Shown here: positions 1-5,051 of the stretch, piece after piece | How positions within the stretch are numbered: the first letter of the stretch is position 1 | Layout: each line of letters begins with the position of its first letter | Source of the DNA: CAZKCI01 sp964551475 | GTDB taxonomy: Bacteria; Auribacterota; Erginobacteria; Erginobacterales; CAZKCI01 | Assembly: GCA_964551475.1 (NCBI GenBank) | Contig: CAZKCI010000116.1 | Span: 1 to 7,037, forward strand | Direction of reading: 5' to 3' | DNA: 7,037 nt | Translations under genes and position numbers: made by a program | The notes under the pieces: model-generated | Told to the model about the DNA's origin: nothing | Databases searched by the model: none | Seen by the model: only the letters and a program-made list of their open reading frames with translations

Positions 1-45
1 GGGAGTCTTGTAGCCGCATTCCTGACAGAAAAAGGCCGTTTTCAT
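1..45 (-). CDS. radA: DNA repair protein RadA (Sms), N-terminal fragment running off the left edge
   Basis: Only the first 15 codons lie in the window; they read MKTAFFCQECGYKTP. The CxxC pair followed by GY and P is the first half of the N-terminal C4 zinc finger that opens RadA proteins (family pattern around CQECGY..PKW). RadA is a RecA-like ATPase that promotes branch migration in homologous recombination. The ATG at 45..43 is chosen because the protein then begins like other RadA proteins. An in-frame GTG at 75..73 is possible, but neither start has a well-placed Shine-Dalgarno; a GGAGG lies about 20 nt upstream of the ATG. The gene lies 60 nt downstream of a membrane-protein gene remnant on the same strand. 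The call rests on a short peptide, so it is good but not certain. Confidence 0.72.
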   Translation of the reverse strand, partial: MKTAFFCQECGYKTP

Positions 46-105
46 GGCATTTTGAGGGGGAACAACCTCCCGCACGTTATCACAGGAGGGGAGGAAAGGC
101 AAATC

Positions 106-327
106 TCAGTCAAGGTACCAGTCGAGGATACCGCCGGGGTCGATCAGCATCCATACAAAGCATAATCCCCAGGCGACAACGACCAGCGTTAATCCCGCCC
201 AGATCCACCAGCGGAGCGGAACACAGCGCCTGAAGACGGCGAAAGACAGGGCGATCAACAAAATGCATCCAACAGCCGGGACCGCCCATTCTGTCCAGCG
301 GGGCATCGGCCCGAAAGATTCGGGCAC
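106..327 (-). CDS. Hypothetical 73-residue membrane protein (probably the 3' part of the broken gene)
   Basis: This open frame starts at GTG 327..325, with an internal ATG at 306..304, and ends 60 nt before radA. It encodes two clear membrane segments, around residues 15-33 (AVGCILLIALSFAVF) and 40-62 (WIWAGLTLVVVAWGLCFVWM), separated by a short basic loop (RRCVPLR). The short C-terminal tail is DPGGILDWYLD. Neither start has a Shine-Dalgarno, and a perfect 7-bp inverted repeat (309-315 with 319-325, loop AGA) covers the start region. It is in frame with the TAG that ends the upstream fragment. For these reasons I think it is the tail of a once longer gene and may not be translated alone. An automatic caller would probably list it as a hypothetical protein. 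No function can be assigned. Confidence 0.4.
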   Translation of the reverse strand: MPESFGPMPRWTEWAVPAVGCILLIALSFAVFRRCVPLRWWIWAGLTLVVVAWGLCFVWMLIDPGGILDWYLD

Positions 328-403
328 TGAACCGAAATAGGGATCGCCCTAGGATGGCCCTCGGCCATGATAGAGCGCCCAGCGGACCGCGGCGATAAAA
401 GCG

Positions 404-552
404 TCGGCCCAGAAAGCCCAGGGAAGCCAGTTACTAAACCCTGGGCCGGTTCCCAGTCGGGAGGTCGGCCCAGAAAGCCCAGGGAAGCCAGTTACTAAAC
501 CCTGGGCCGGTTCCCAGTCGGGAGGTCGGCCCAGAAAGCCCAGGGAAGCCAG
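404..552. repeat. 61-bp perfect tandem repeat, 2.4 copies
   Basis: Identical units start at 404, 465 and 526. The third is partial (27 bp) and ends where the sequence turns back into single-copy coding frame. The structure can also be read as three copies of a 27-bp segment separated by two identical 34-bp segments. Each full unit contains an 8-bp inverted repeat, GCCCAGGG (416-423) with CCCTGGGC (439-446), and GGCCCAG (406-412) can pair with CTGGGCC (441-447). The length is not a multiple of three, and the unit brings TAG/TAA on the minus strand, so any extra copy truncates the membrane protein that reads through it. Confidence 0.95.
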
Positions 553-675
553 GCTAACGCCAGCAGCATGCCGACAACGGCGTTGTGAGCCCTCTGGATC
601 CACACCGATAGATGACGATTTATCGGGGCGCCTTCCATAACGCCCTTCTCCCCAGAAAGTTATGCGCGTGCTTTC

Positions 676-715
676 GTATAACACTTTCATTCCGATCGGA
701 ATGAAAGTGTTATAC
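676..715. repeat. Perfect 40-bp palindrome in the divergent spacer
   Basis: The left arm GTATAACACTTTCATTCCGA (676-695) is followed directly by its exact reverse complement (696-715), with no loop; the centre is GATC. It lies 38 bp upstream of the membrane-gene start (minus) and 102 bp upstream of the glycosyltransferase start (plus). Each outer edge reads TGTTATAC outward, loosely like an extended -10, but no matching -35 is visible. It could be a dimeric operator, the joined ends of a small mobile element, or a bidirectional terminator lacking a T tract. I cannot choose among these. Confidence 0.9.
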
Positions 716-817
716 AAGCCGATTGTTGTCTCGTTATGCTTATGGCTTGAGTGAAGCGCCACCCTTCGCGAGATGGTAACTTATATCGCCTTCCTCGGCC
801 AGCGATCAGGGAGACCT

Positions 818-1780
818 ATGCATATTGATCGGATCACCATATTCAAAGGCGGGGCGCTGGGCGATTTTCTTCTCACGCTCCCCGTCCTCGCCGCTCTCCG
901 CGCCCGCTTCCCTGATTCCCGCATCCGCTTGATCACTGCGCCGGAGAGAGCCTTCCTGGTCCAACATCTCCGTTTCGAGGTCCTCGATTCCGGCAGGAGG
1001 GAATGGACGGGCTTGTTCAATCCTGCCTGCCCCCCGGATCAGAATCCCTTGTCCTTGTTGAAGGACGAGTCTCTCTTCATCGCTGTCTCCGAAGCCGGCC
1101 TTTCTCCCCTGCCCTATCTCCATCCCCTTGCCCGATGCATCTCGATCCCTTCCTTCCCTCCGCCAGGAGAGCAGATCCACATCACCGATTTCCTCTTTCA
1201 GCGTTTGCGAGAGGCTGGCCTTTCCTTGCCGGTTCCTTCAGCCTTCAGCCTTCAGTCCTCAGCCGATTTTTCTTTTCCTCCTTCAGCCTTTTTTGTCATC
1301 CATCCCGGCTCCGGTTCTCCTCGCAAAAACTGGCCGGCGGAAAACTTCGTTTCGATCGCCCGCAGCCTTAAAAAGGATCGGAGATTAACACCGGTCATAC
1401 TGGGAGGCGAGGCTGACGGAAAAACGCTGGAAAGACTGCGGAGGATGCTGGAACCGGGGGAAGCTCTCTTCCTCGAGATCGCCCCCTTGCAGAAGGCGGC
1501 GGCGATTCTATCTCGGGCTGTCCTCTATCTCGGCAACGACTCGGGGATTACCCATCTCGCGTCTATGCTGGGAGTCCCCGTCATCGCTCTATTCGGGGCG
1601 ACTGATCAGCAGATCTGGGGGCCGCGGGGGCGGCGGGTGGAAATCATCTTGGGGACAGCGCCCTGCGCCCCCTGCGATGCAGAGAAGCGCCGCCGCTGCC
1701 CGGACAACGTCTGCATGAAGAGCATCGCCGGGGAGCGCATCCTCGAGGCAACCGAACTATTATTCGCCAAGCCATTGTAG
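818..1780 (+). CDS. Glycosyltransferase family 9 (ADP-heptose:LPS heptosyltransferase-like)
   Basis: The product has 320 residues, the usual family length. GT9 enzymes transfer heptose from ADP-heptose onto the LPS inner core at the cytoplasmic face, although many relatives have other acceptors. The GT-B fold is visible in order: a first Rossmann strand and loop ITIFKGGALGDFLLTLPVL near residues 6-24, with D16 matching the conserved Asp of WaaC-type enzymes; a second-domain strand FVIHPGSGSPRKNWP near 159-173; the nucleotide-sugar signature NDSGITHLASMLGVPVIALFG at about 240-260; then GATD. Four cysteines (about 283, 286, 294 and 299) form the CxxC...C...CM tail common in RfaF-like proteins. 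I prefer ATG 818 over ATG 773 because AGGGAG lies just upstream and the protein then begins like its family. The interdomain linker (about 140-158) is encoded by a 7-bp repeat. The stop lies inside a terminal inverted repeat. Exact sugar and acceptor cannot be told. Confidence 0.9.
   Translation: MHIDRITIFKGGALGDFLLTLPVLAALRARFPDSRIRLITAPERAFLVQHLRFEVLDSGRREWTGLFNPACPPDQNPLSLLKDESLFIAVSEAGLSPLPYLHPLARCISIPSFPPPGEQIHITDFLFQRLREAGLSLPVPSAFSLQSSADFSFPPSAFFVIHPGSGSPRKNWPAENFVSIARSLKKDRRLTPVILGGEADGKTLERLRRMLEPGEALFLEIAPLQKAAAILSRAVLYLGNDSGITHLASMLGVPVIALFGATDQQIWGPRGRRVEIILGTAPCAPCDAEKRRRCPDNVCMKSIAGERILEATELLFAKPL
1235..1262 (+). repeat. CCTTCAG heptamer tandem repeat inside the glycosyltransferase linker
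   Basis: CCTTCAG occurs three times in a row (1235-1241, 1242-1248, 1249-1255), followed by a variant TCCTCAG (1256-1262). A further CCTTCAG stands at 1280-1286. The tract encodes a Ser/Phe/Pro-rich linker between the two Rossmann domains, where length change is likely tolerated. Three heptamers keep the frame; fewer would not. Confidence 0.85.
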
Positions 1781-1873
1781 GCCCGATCTCCGCCTACGCG
1801 CTTCGCGCTGCGGCGGACAAGTGTGATCGGGCGTGACGGGCTCGGACGCCGGTTCATAGAACCGGCCTACAAT
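1774..1873. mobile_element. 100-bp MITE-like element with 10-bp terminal inverted repeats
   Basis: The sequence is bounded by ATTGTAGGCC (1774-1783) and its exact reverse complement GGCCTACAAT (1864-1873). Inside are two further inverted repeats: GCCCGATC (1781-1788) with GATCGGGC (1825-1832), and GCCGGTTC (1848-1855) with GAACCGGC (1859-1866, loop ATA). It encodes nothing. Its left end overlaps the last codons of the glycosyltransferase and contains that gene's TAG (1778-1780). I see no target-site duplication, so transposition is inferred from structure only. Confidence 0.6.
1781..1832. repeat. Hairpin copy 1 of a REP-like pair
   Basis: The outer stem GCCCGATC/GATCGGGC encloses a second stem TCCGCC (1789-1794) with GGCGGA (1812-1817) and a small GCGC-TTC-GCGC tip. 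A 7-nt one-sided bulge CAAGTGT separates the stems on the right. It starts one base after the glycosyltransferase stop and could slow transcription, but it lacks a following T run, so it is not a standard intrinsic terminator. A second copy lies at 1903-1941. Confidence 0.7.
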
Positions 1874-1902
1874 CGCCGACATGGCGTGGTTGCGCTTTGT
1901 AA

Positions 1903-1941
1903 GCCCGATCTCCGTCTGCAGCCGGACAGGTGCGATCGGGC
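1903..1941. repeat. Hairpin copy 2 of a REP-like pair
   Basis: It has the same architecture as the hairpin at 1781-1832: GCCCGATC (1903-1910) with GATCGGGC (1934-1941), inner stem TCCG/CGGA, and the same one-sided 7-nt bulge, here CAGGTGC. The flank also matches (GTARGCCCGATCTCCGYCT in both). It ends 15 bp after the MFS stop codon, so on the minus strand it may act as a weak terminator or 3'-end stabiliser; the following TTACAAA is a poor T tract. Confidence 0.7.
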
Positions 1942-1956
1942 GCGCCGGCGGATACC

Positions 1957-3111
1957 TTATTCCCGCTCGAATCCCGGACAACTCTTGGGCGTCCGGGCCT
2001 TCATCAGCGTGATCTGCGCCGCTATGCTTATGGCGAAGAGAACGAAACAGGCCACGTAGGGTGTGCGCAGGCCATAGAACCGGGCCAGAGCTCCTCCGCT
2101 CAGGGGGCCGATCGACACCGCCGCCGCGAGTATCGCCTCATGAAAACCGCTTTTTTGCCCTTTCTCCTCCTGACGGTACAGGCTGTAGAAGAGGCTGGAG
2201 AAGTAGCAGAGACCGGCGCAGAGGCCGAGCAGGAAAAATGCGGCGGCGAAAAGAGGGACCGCGGACGTGAATTTGAAAATGATCAGCGAAATCATCCCCA
2301 GGACCTGGAAAGAGATCAAAAGGGGAAGGTTGTAGTGCCAGCGGTCGGTCTTCCTCAGGAGGGCGAACATCAGAAACTGGCCCAGACCGACGCAGGCGAG
2401 GAGAGCCCCCAGTGCTTTCGGCCCGACGCTCAGCGTCAGAGCCAGCTTGGGGAACAGCGATTCCGCCGAGCTGATGGAAAACCAAGCGGAAAAATTCGCC
2501 AGCCAGCCGATATAGATGAACCACTTGACGCACGGATCGCGGGCGGCGACGGTCGTCTCCGGCGGAGGCCGGAGCGGGCTTTCCTCCATTCCGCGAGGGG
2601 AGAGCAGTGTGATGACCAGCGCCAGGAGAATCAGGCCGGCGGACAGAAAATAGGCGAGGCGGTAGTCGATCGGGTAGAGGCGTCCGCCCAGGAACGGCCC
2701 GATCATGATCCCCGCCGACCAGGCCATATTGAACCCTCCCACCCGCGCCTGGAGATCTTCCTTGTTCTCCTCCTCACCCACGTGCTTCATCAGCGCCGGC
2801 CAGAAGAGGGCGCCGGCGAGCGGGGAAACGATGACAAAGACGAACATCTGCCACAGCTCCCTGACCAGGATGATCATGGGATAGAGGCAGAGGATGATGG
2901 CGCAGCCCAGCGCCATCATCTTTTTCGCCCCCCAGCGGTCGGCGAGACGGCCGGCGAAGGCGCAGCCGATGGAGTAGGCCCCCGAGGCCAGGGAGCCCAT
3001 CGCGCCCAGAGCGAAGATGGAGGCACCCAGGCGGTTGATCGAGACCAGCGGGTTGGAGCAGATCATCAACCCGGTGACCATGTTCATCAGGAACGCGAGA
3101 ACATATATCAT
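1957..3111 (-). CDS. Major facilitator superfamily transporter
   Basis: The product has 384 residues with about twelve membrane segments, as expected for a compact MFS permease of the inner membrane. Motif A, which joins TM2 and TM3, is clear: GRLADRWGAKK at residues 54-64. TM5 carries GIMIGPFLGGRLY (about 135-147), similar to the motif-C region of antiporters. A hydrophilic central loop (about 169-195, PRGMEESPLRPPPETTVAARDP) separates two six-helix halves. TM11 repeats the SIGPLSGGAL pattern. The substrate cannot be read; the family includes drug and sugar transporters. The start is ATG 3111..3109: the frame is closed by a TGA two codons upstream, so no earlier start exists. TM1 begins at residue 2, there is no Shine-Dalgarno, and the start codon is part of a 7-bp repeat tract, so the native 5' end may be altered. 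It follows rph and rdgB on the same strand. Confidence 0.88.
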   Translation of the reverse strand: MIYVLAFLMNMVTGLMICSNPLVSINRLGASIFALGAMGSLASGAYSIGCAFAGRLADRWGAKKMMALGCAIILCLYPMIILVRELWQMFVFVIVSPLAGALFWPALMKHVGEEENKEDLQARVGGFNMAWSAGIMIGPFLGGRLYPIDYRLAYFLSAGLILLALVITLLSPRGMEESPLRPPPETTVAARDPCVKWFIYIGWLANFSAWFSISSAESLFPKLALTLSVGPKALGALLACVGLGQFLMFALLRKTDRWHYNLPLLISFQVLGMISLIIFKFTSAVPLFAAAFFLLGLCAGLCYFSSLFYSLYRQEEKGQKSGFHEAILAAAVSIGPLSGGALARFYGLRTPYVACFVLFAISIAAQITLMKARTPKSCPGFERE

Positions 3112-3143
3112 TGGTCATTGCTCATTGGTCATTTGCCATCTAA
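3109..3143. repeat. 7-bp periodic tract over the MFS start codon
   Basis: Units begin with CAT every 7 bp: CATTGGT (3109), CATTGCT (3116), CATTGGT (3123), CATTTGC (3130) and CATCTAA (3137). On the minus strand every unit therefore offers an ATG. The last of these, 3111..3109, opens the MFS frame. The rest of the 162-bp spacer up to the rdgB stop shows no gene; a weaker tract with the same period (CGCTGTC, TTCTGTC) lies near 3251-3278. Confidence 0.85.
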
Positions 3144-3273
3144 CCAGAGGAAGACATCGCAGTGGGGAGGGCAGCGGCGGAAGGAACCGGGAAGAGACAA
3201 TCGGCGATCGGGCACATCGGCGGGAGAAGCTCCGAGGGAACGGCGACGAACACTGATCGCTGTCTTCTGTCCC

Positions 3274-3882
3274 CTACTCCTTCATCTCCGCATACGCGAT
3301 CCCCTCCAGGAACAACGCCGCCTTCTCCAGCGCCCGTCCCCGGTGGCTGATCTTGTTCTTCACCTCGGGGATGAGTTCGGCGAAAGACTGGCTGTATTCG
3401 GAGGGGACGAAAACCGGGTCGTAGCCGAAACCGCCGCCGCCCAGGGGCGCGCGGGTGATAGCCCCCCGGCAGGCCCCTTCCACCACTTTGTGAATCTTCC
3501 CCGGCCCCACGATGGCGATCGTACAGCGGAAGGTCGCGCCCCGTTGATCGTCGGGGACCTTCTCCAGTTGCTTCAGAAGATACATGTAGCGCTCGTGGTC
3601 GGAGAAGTCGTTGCCGCCGAAACGGGCCGTGTGCAGACCCGGTTCACCCTTGAGCGCGTCCACTTCCAGCCCCGAATCGTCGGCCAGCGTCATCTTGCCC
3701 GCGGCTTTGTAGATCGCCCGGGCTTTGGCGAGCGCGTTTTCCGCGTAGGTCTTTCCCTCTTCCGGAACTTCGGGAATCGGGGGAAAGTCTTCCAGGGAAT
3801 ATATTTTGACCTGCAGATGCGACAGGAGCGCCTTCAGCTCATCGACCTTCCCGGGGTTGCGCGTGGCTATGACCAATTCCAT
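3274..3882 (-). CDS. rdgB: XTP/dITP diphosphatase (RdgB/HAM1 family, non-canonical purine NTP pyrophosphatase)
   Basis: The enzyme hydrolyses dITP, ITP and XTP to the monophosphate and pyrophosphate, keeping deaminated purines out of DNA and RNA. The 202-residue product matches the family length (about 200). Family motifs run in order: IATRNPGKVDEL (5-16) for nucleotide phosphate binding, EEGKTYAENALAKA (41-54), the catalytic ADDSGLEVDAL (67-77) with the two Asp at 68-69, GGGFGYDPVFVP (149-160), SFAEL (166-170), and the base-binding KNKISHRGRAL (175-185). The start ATG 3882..3880 has a strong Shine-Dalgarno (GGAGGGAG, about 5 nt spacer). It lies 171 nt downstream of rph, a common partner; the gap has been filled by repeats. 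Every key residue I can check is present, so it should be active. Confidence 0.96.
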   Translation of the reverse strand: MELVIATRNPGKVDELKALLSHLQVKIYSLEDFPPIPEVPEEGKTYAENALAKARAIYKAAGKMTLADDSGLEVDALKGEPGLHTARFGGNDFSDHERYMYLLKQLEKVPDDQRGATFRCTIAIVGPGKIHKVVEGACRGAITRAPLGGGGFGYDPVFVPSEYSQSFAELIPEVKNKISHRGRALEKAALFLEGIAYAEMKE

Positions 3883-3933
3883 TGTATCTCCCTCCCTGCT
3901 GACCTTCGCAGCCTGGCTTGGCTAAAGATTTAA

Positions 3934-3963
3934 CCGCGAATATCCGCGAATCTTCGCGAATGG
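3934..3963. repeat. 10-bp periodic CGCGAAT repeat, three copies
   Basis: Units are CCGCGAATAT (3934), CCGCGAATCT (3944) and TCGCGAATGG (3954); each carries CGCGAAT at the same place. It lies in the rph-rdgB spacer. The 10-bp period is close to one helical turn, but no protein site is recognised. Confidence 0.8.
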
Positions 3964-3970
3964 CTCGCCC

Positions 3971-4018
3971 ACTGATTACTGATCGCTTTTTCTTCAGTTA
4001 CTGATCGGTTACTGATTT
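3971..4018. repeat. Degenerate ACTGAT repeat in the rph-rdgB spacer
   Basis: ACTGAT recurs at 3971, 3978, 3999 and 4011. The first two are exactly 7 bp apart (ACTGATT, ACTGATC), and the last two are 12 bp apart within TTACTGATCGG and TTACTGAT. Pyrimidine-rich DNA separates the pairs. It encodes nothing and belongs to the same style of short-period spacer repeat seen elsewhere in the window. Confidence 0.7.
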
Positions 4019-4019
4019 T

Positions 4020-4045
4020 TGTGGGAGCGGCGTCTCGCCGCGATC
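4020..4045. repeat. REP-like element (GGAG plus GC hairpin)
   Basis: GTGGGAG is followed by a perfect hairpin GCGGCG (4027-4032), loop TCT, CGCCGC (4036-4041). A GGAG or GTAG tetranucleotide next to a GC-rich hairpin is the layout of REP elements mobilised by TnpA-REP (RAYT) transposases, as in Pseudomonas. It begins 8 bp past the rph stop on the minus strand, with a run of A residues after it in that direction, so it may also stabilise the rph transcript end. Confidence 0.6.
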
Positions 4046-4053
4046 CAAGCCAT

Positions 4054-4788
4054 CTATTGCTTCAGCGCCTGTTTCTGCACCCGGATCAGTTCCGCGATCC
4101 CCTTCCCGGCCGCGTCGAGCATTTTGTCCAGTTGTTGGCGCGTAAAACTTTGTCTCTCTGCCGCGCCCTGGATCTCCACCAGCTTTCCGCTTTCGGTCAT
4201 CACAATATTGAAATCGACCTGGGCGACCTTGTCCTCGCGGGCGTCGAGATCGAGCAGAACCTCGTTCCCCACCACACCCACGCTCACCGCCGCCACATAT
4301 TCCTTGATCGGAATCTTGTCCAGAAGCCTCTGCTTTTGCAGCGAGTTAAATGCCTTCATCAGCGCCACGAAGCCGCCGGTGATCGAAGCCGTCCGCGTCC
4401 CGCCGTCGGCCTGAAGGACGTCGCAGTCGATCCAGAGCGTCCGCTGTCCCAATCCTTCCAAAGAAACCACCGCCCGGAGAGCCCGGCCGATCATCCGCTG
4501 GATCTCCATCGTCCGGCCGTTCTGTCTCCCCATCGACGCCTCGCGGTTGGTCCGCTCGGTGGTGGCGCCGGGGAGAATGGAGTATTCCGCGGTAAGCCAG
4601 CCGCCCCTCGACTCCCCGTTCATCTGGGCCCGGTGCAGCCAGGGCGGCAGACGCTCCTGGACGGAGGCCGCGCACATGATCCGGGTCCTCCCCATCTCGA
4701 AGAGGGCGGCGCCGGCGGGAGAGTCGATGAAGCCGGTGTTGATCTTCACCGGCCTCACTTCATCGGGCTTTCTTCCGTCCGATCTCAT
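4054..4788 (-). CDS. rph: Ribonuclease PH
   Basis: This is the phosphorolytic 3'-5' exoribonuclease that trims tRNA 3' extensions, releasing nucleoside diphosphates; it acts as a cytoplasmic hexamer. The product is 244 residues, full length for the family. It opens MRSDGRKPDEVRPVKI as expected, then GWLTAEYSILP (about 63-73), the Arg-rich GRQNGRTMEIQRMIGRALRA (87-106), the phosphate-binding GGTRTASITGG (129-139) and the metal-site region DLDAREDKVAQVDFN (180-194). ATG 4788..4786 is preferred because AGGGGA lies 9 nt upstream and the family begins there; ATG 4797..4795, three codons earlier, directly abuts that AGGGGA. rdgB follows on the same strand. A tRNA-Arg gene, a possible substrate source, lies just upstream in the same direction. 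All core motifs look intact. Confidence 0.95.
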   Translation of the reverse strand: MRSDGRKPDEVRPVKINTGFIDSPAGAALFEMGRTRIMCAASVQERLPPWLHRAQMNGESRGGWLTAEYSILPGATTERTNREASMGRQNGRTMEIQRMIGRALRAVVSLEGLGQRTLWIDCDVLQADGGTRTASITGGFVALMKAFNSLQKQRLLDKIPIKEYVAAVSVGVVGNEVLLDLDAREDKVAQVDFNIVMTESGKLVEIQGAAERQSFTRQQLDKMLDAAGKGIAELIRVQKQALKQ

Positions 4789-4837
4789 GGTTCCCATTCC
4801 CCTAGTCTGGTGCCCCTAACACTTCTTTACAATCAGC

Positions 4838-4886
4838 TCGTTATTGCGAGGAGTCCTGAGCTTGCGAAGGACGACGAAGCAATCTA
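4838..4886. repeat. Dispersed-repeat type hairpin (ATTGCGAGGAG...GACGAAGCAAT)
   Basis: ATTGC (4843-4847) pairs with GCAAT (4879-4883), and GTCCT (4853-4857) with AGGAC (4868-4872). From memory, near-identical ATTGCGAGGAG...GACGAAGCAATCT sequences are scattered through intergenic DNA of many environmental bacteria. It lies in the rph 5' region, is non-coding, and may be a miniature mobile element. Confidence 0.6.
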
Positions 4887-4891
4887 GTTGC

Positions 4892-4926
4892 CTCAATCCG
4901 CAATCATCGATCCTCATTCCGCAATC
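4892..4926. repeat. 7-bp periodic tract upstream of rph
   Basis: Five successive 7-bp units share a ...ATC or ...TTC ending: CTCAATC (4892), CGCAATC (4899), ATCGATC (4906), CTCATTC (4913), CGCAATC (4920). It starts a few bases after the dispersed hairpin and ends just before the duplicated tRNA end. Confidence 0.8.
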
Positions 4927-4930
4927 GAAA

Positions 4931-5051
4931 ACGCGCCCGGCGCGAGTCTCTTGAGATCCGGCGACACTGGCGGCGAAGCCGACAGCGGCGACGGAGAACG
5001 CGCAGACCAGGACGCCGTGTTTTATGCTCTGATACGCGCCCGGCGCGAGTC
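4931..5051. other. 18-bp direct repeat duplicating the tRNA-Arg 3' end (possible att remnant)
   Basis: The sequence acgcgcccggcgcgagtc is present exactly at 4931-4948 and again at 5034-5051. The second copy is the 3' end of the tRNA-Arg gene (acceptor strand and part of the T arm, plus one flanking base). Integrases of the tyrosine type commonly use tRNA 3' ends as attachment cores and leave such repeats at element borders. Only 85 bp lies between the copies and it shows no gene, so this could be the scar of a largely deleted element. Confidence 0.5.

Larger units (their letters stand above)
106..638 (-). pseudogene. Broken small membrane-protein gene (frameshifting 61-bp tandem repeat plus in-frame TAG)
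   Basis: A reading frame opens at ATG 638..636 behind a good Shine-Dalgarno (GGGGAG, 9 nt spacer) and starts MEGAPINRHLSVWIQRAHNA, then a hydrophobic stretch VVGMLLALAWLPWAFWAD. As read, it enters the 61-bp repeat and stops at TAG TAA (stop 497..495), giving 47 residues. Removing the 122 bp of extra repeat makes the frame continue smoothly into DAFIAAVRWALYHGRGPS and a TAG at 351..349. Seven codons later, in the same frame, comes the 73-codon membrane ORF 327..106. Together these would form a protein of roughly 137 residues with three or four membrane segments. I infer one ancestral gene with two lesions. The family is not recognised. TAG ends three neighbouring intact genes, so recoding is unlikely. 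Alternatively, these are two separate small genes, the first shortened by the repeat. Confidence 0.55.

Noticed and set aside
404..552. CRISPR-like array (27-bp repeats with 34-bp spacers)
   Set aside because: The two spacers are identical and only 2.4 units exist; it is a 61-bp tandem repeat inside a coding frame.
106..638. Amber (TAG) recoding or pyrrolysine in the membrane gene
   Set aside because: TAG serves as the normal stop of the glycosyltransferase, rdgB and rph in this window, and no recoding signal or Pyl gene is visible.
349..762. 137-codon minus-strand frame as a gene
   Set aside because: It reads through the palindrome and the tandem repeat in a frame different from the well-initiated membrane frame; only its last part overlaps real coding sequence.
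1781..1941. Standard Rho-independent terminators for the convergent genes
   Set aside because: The stems are strong, but neither strand has a proper T run after them, so I list them as repeats with possible terminator-like effect.
1930..3933. 667-codon plus-strand open frame
   Set aside because: It is antisense to the MFS and rdgB genes, has a low-complexity charged composition with no domain, and mirrors the GC-rich codon positions of the real genes.
4021..4887. 288-codon plus-strand open frame
   Set aside because: It is antisense to rph, and its C-terminal end is a translation of the dispersed repeat at 4838-4886.
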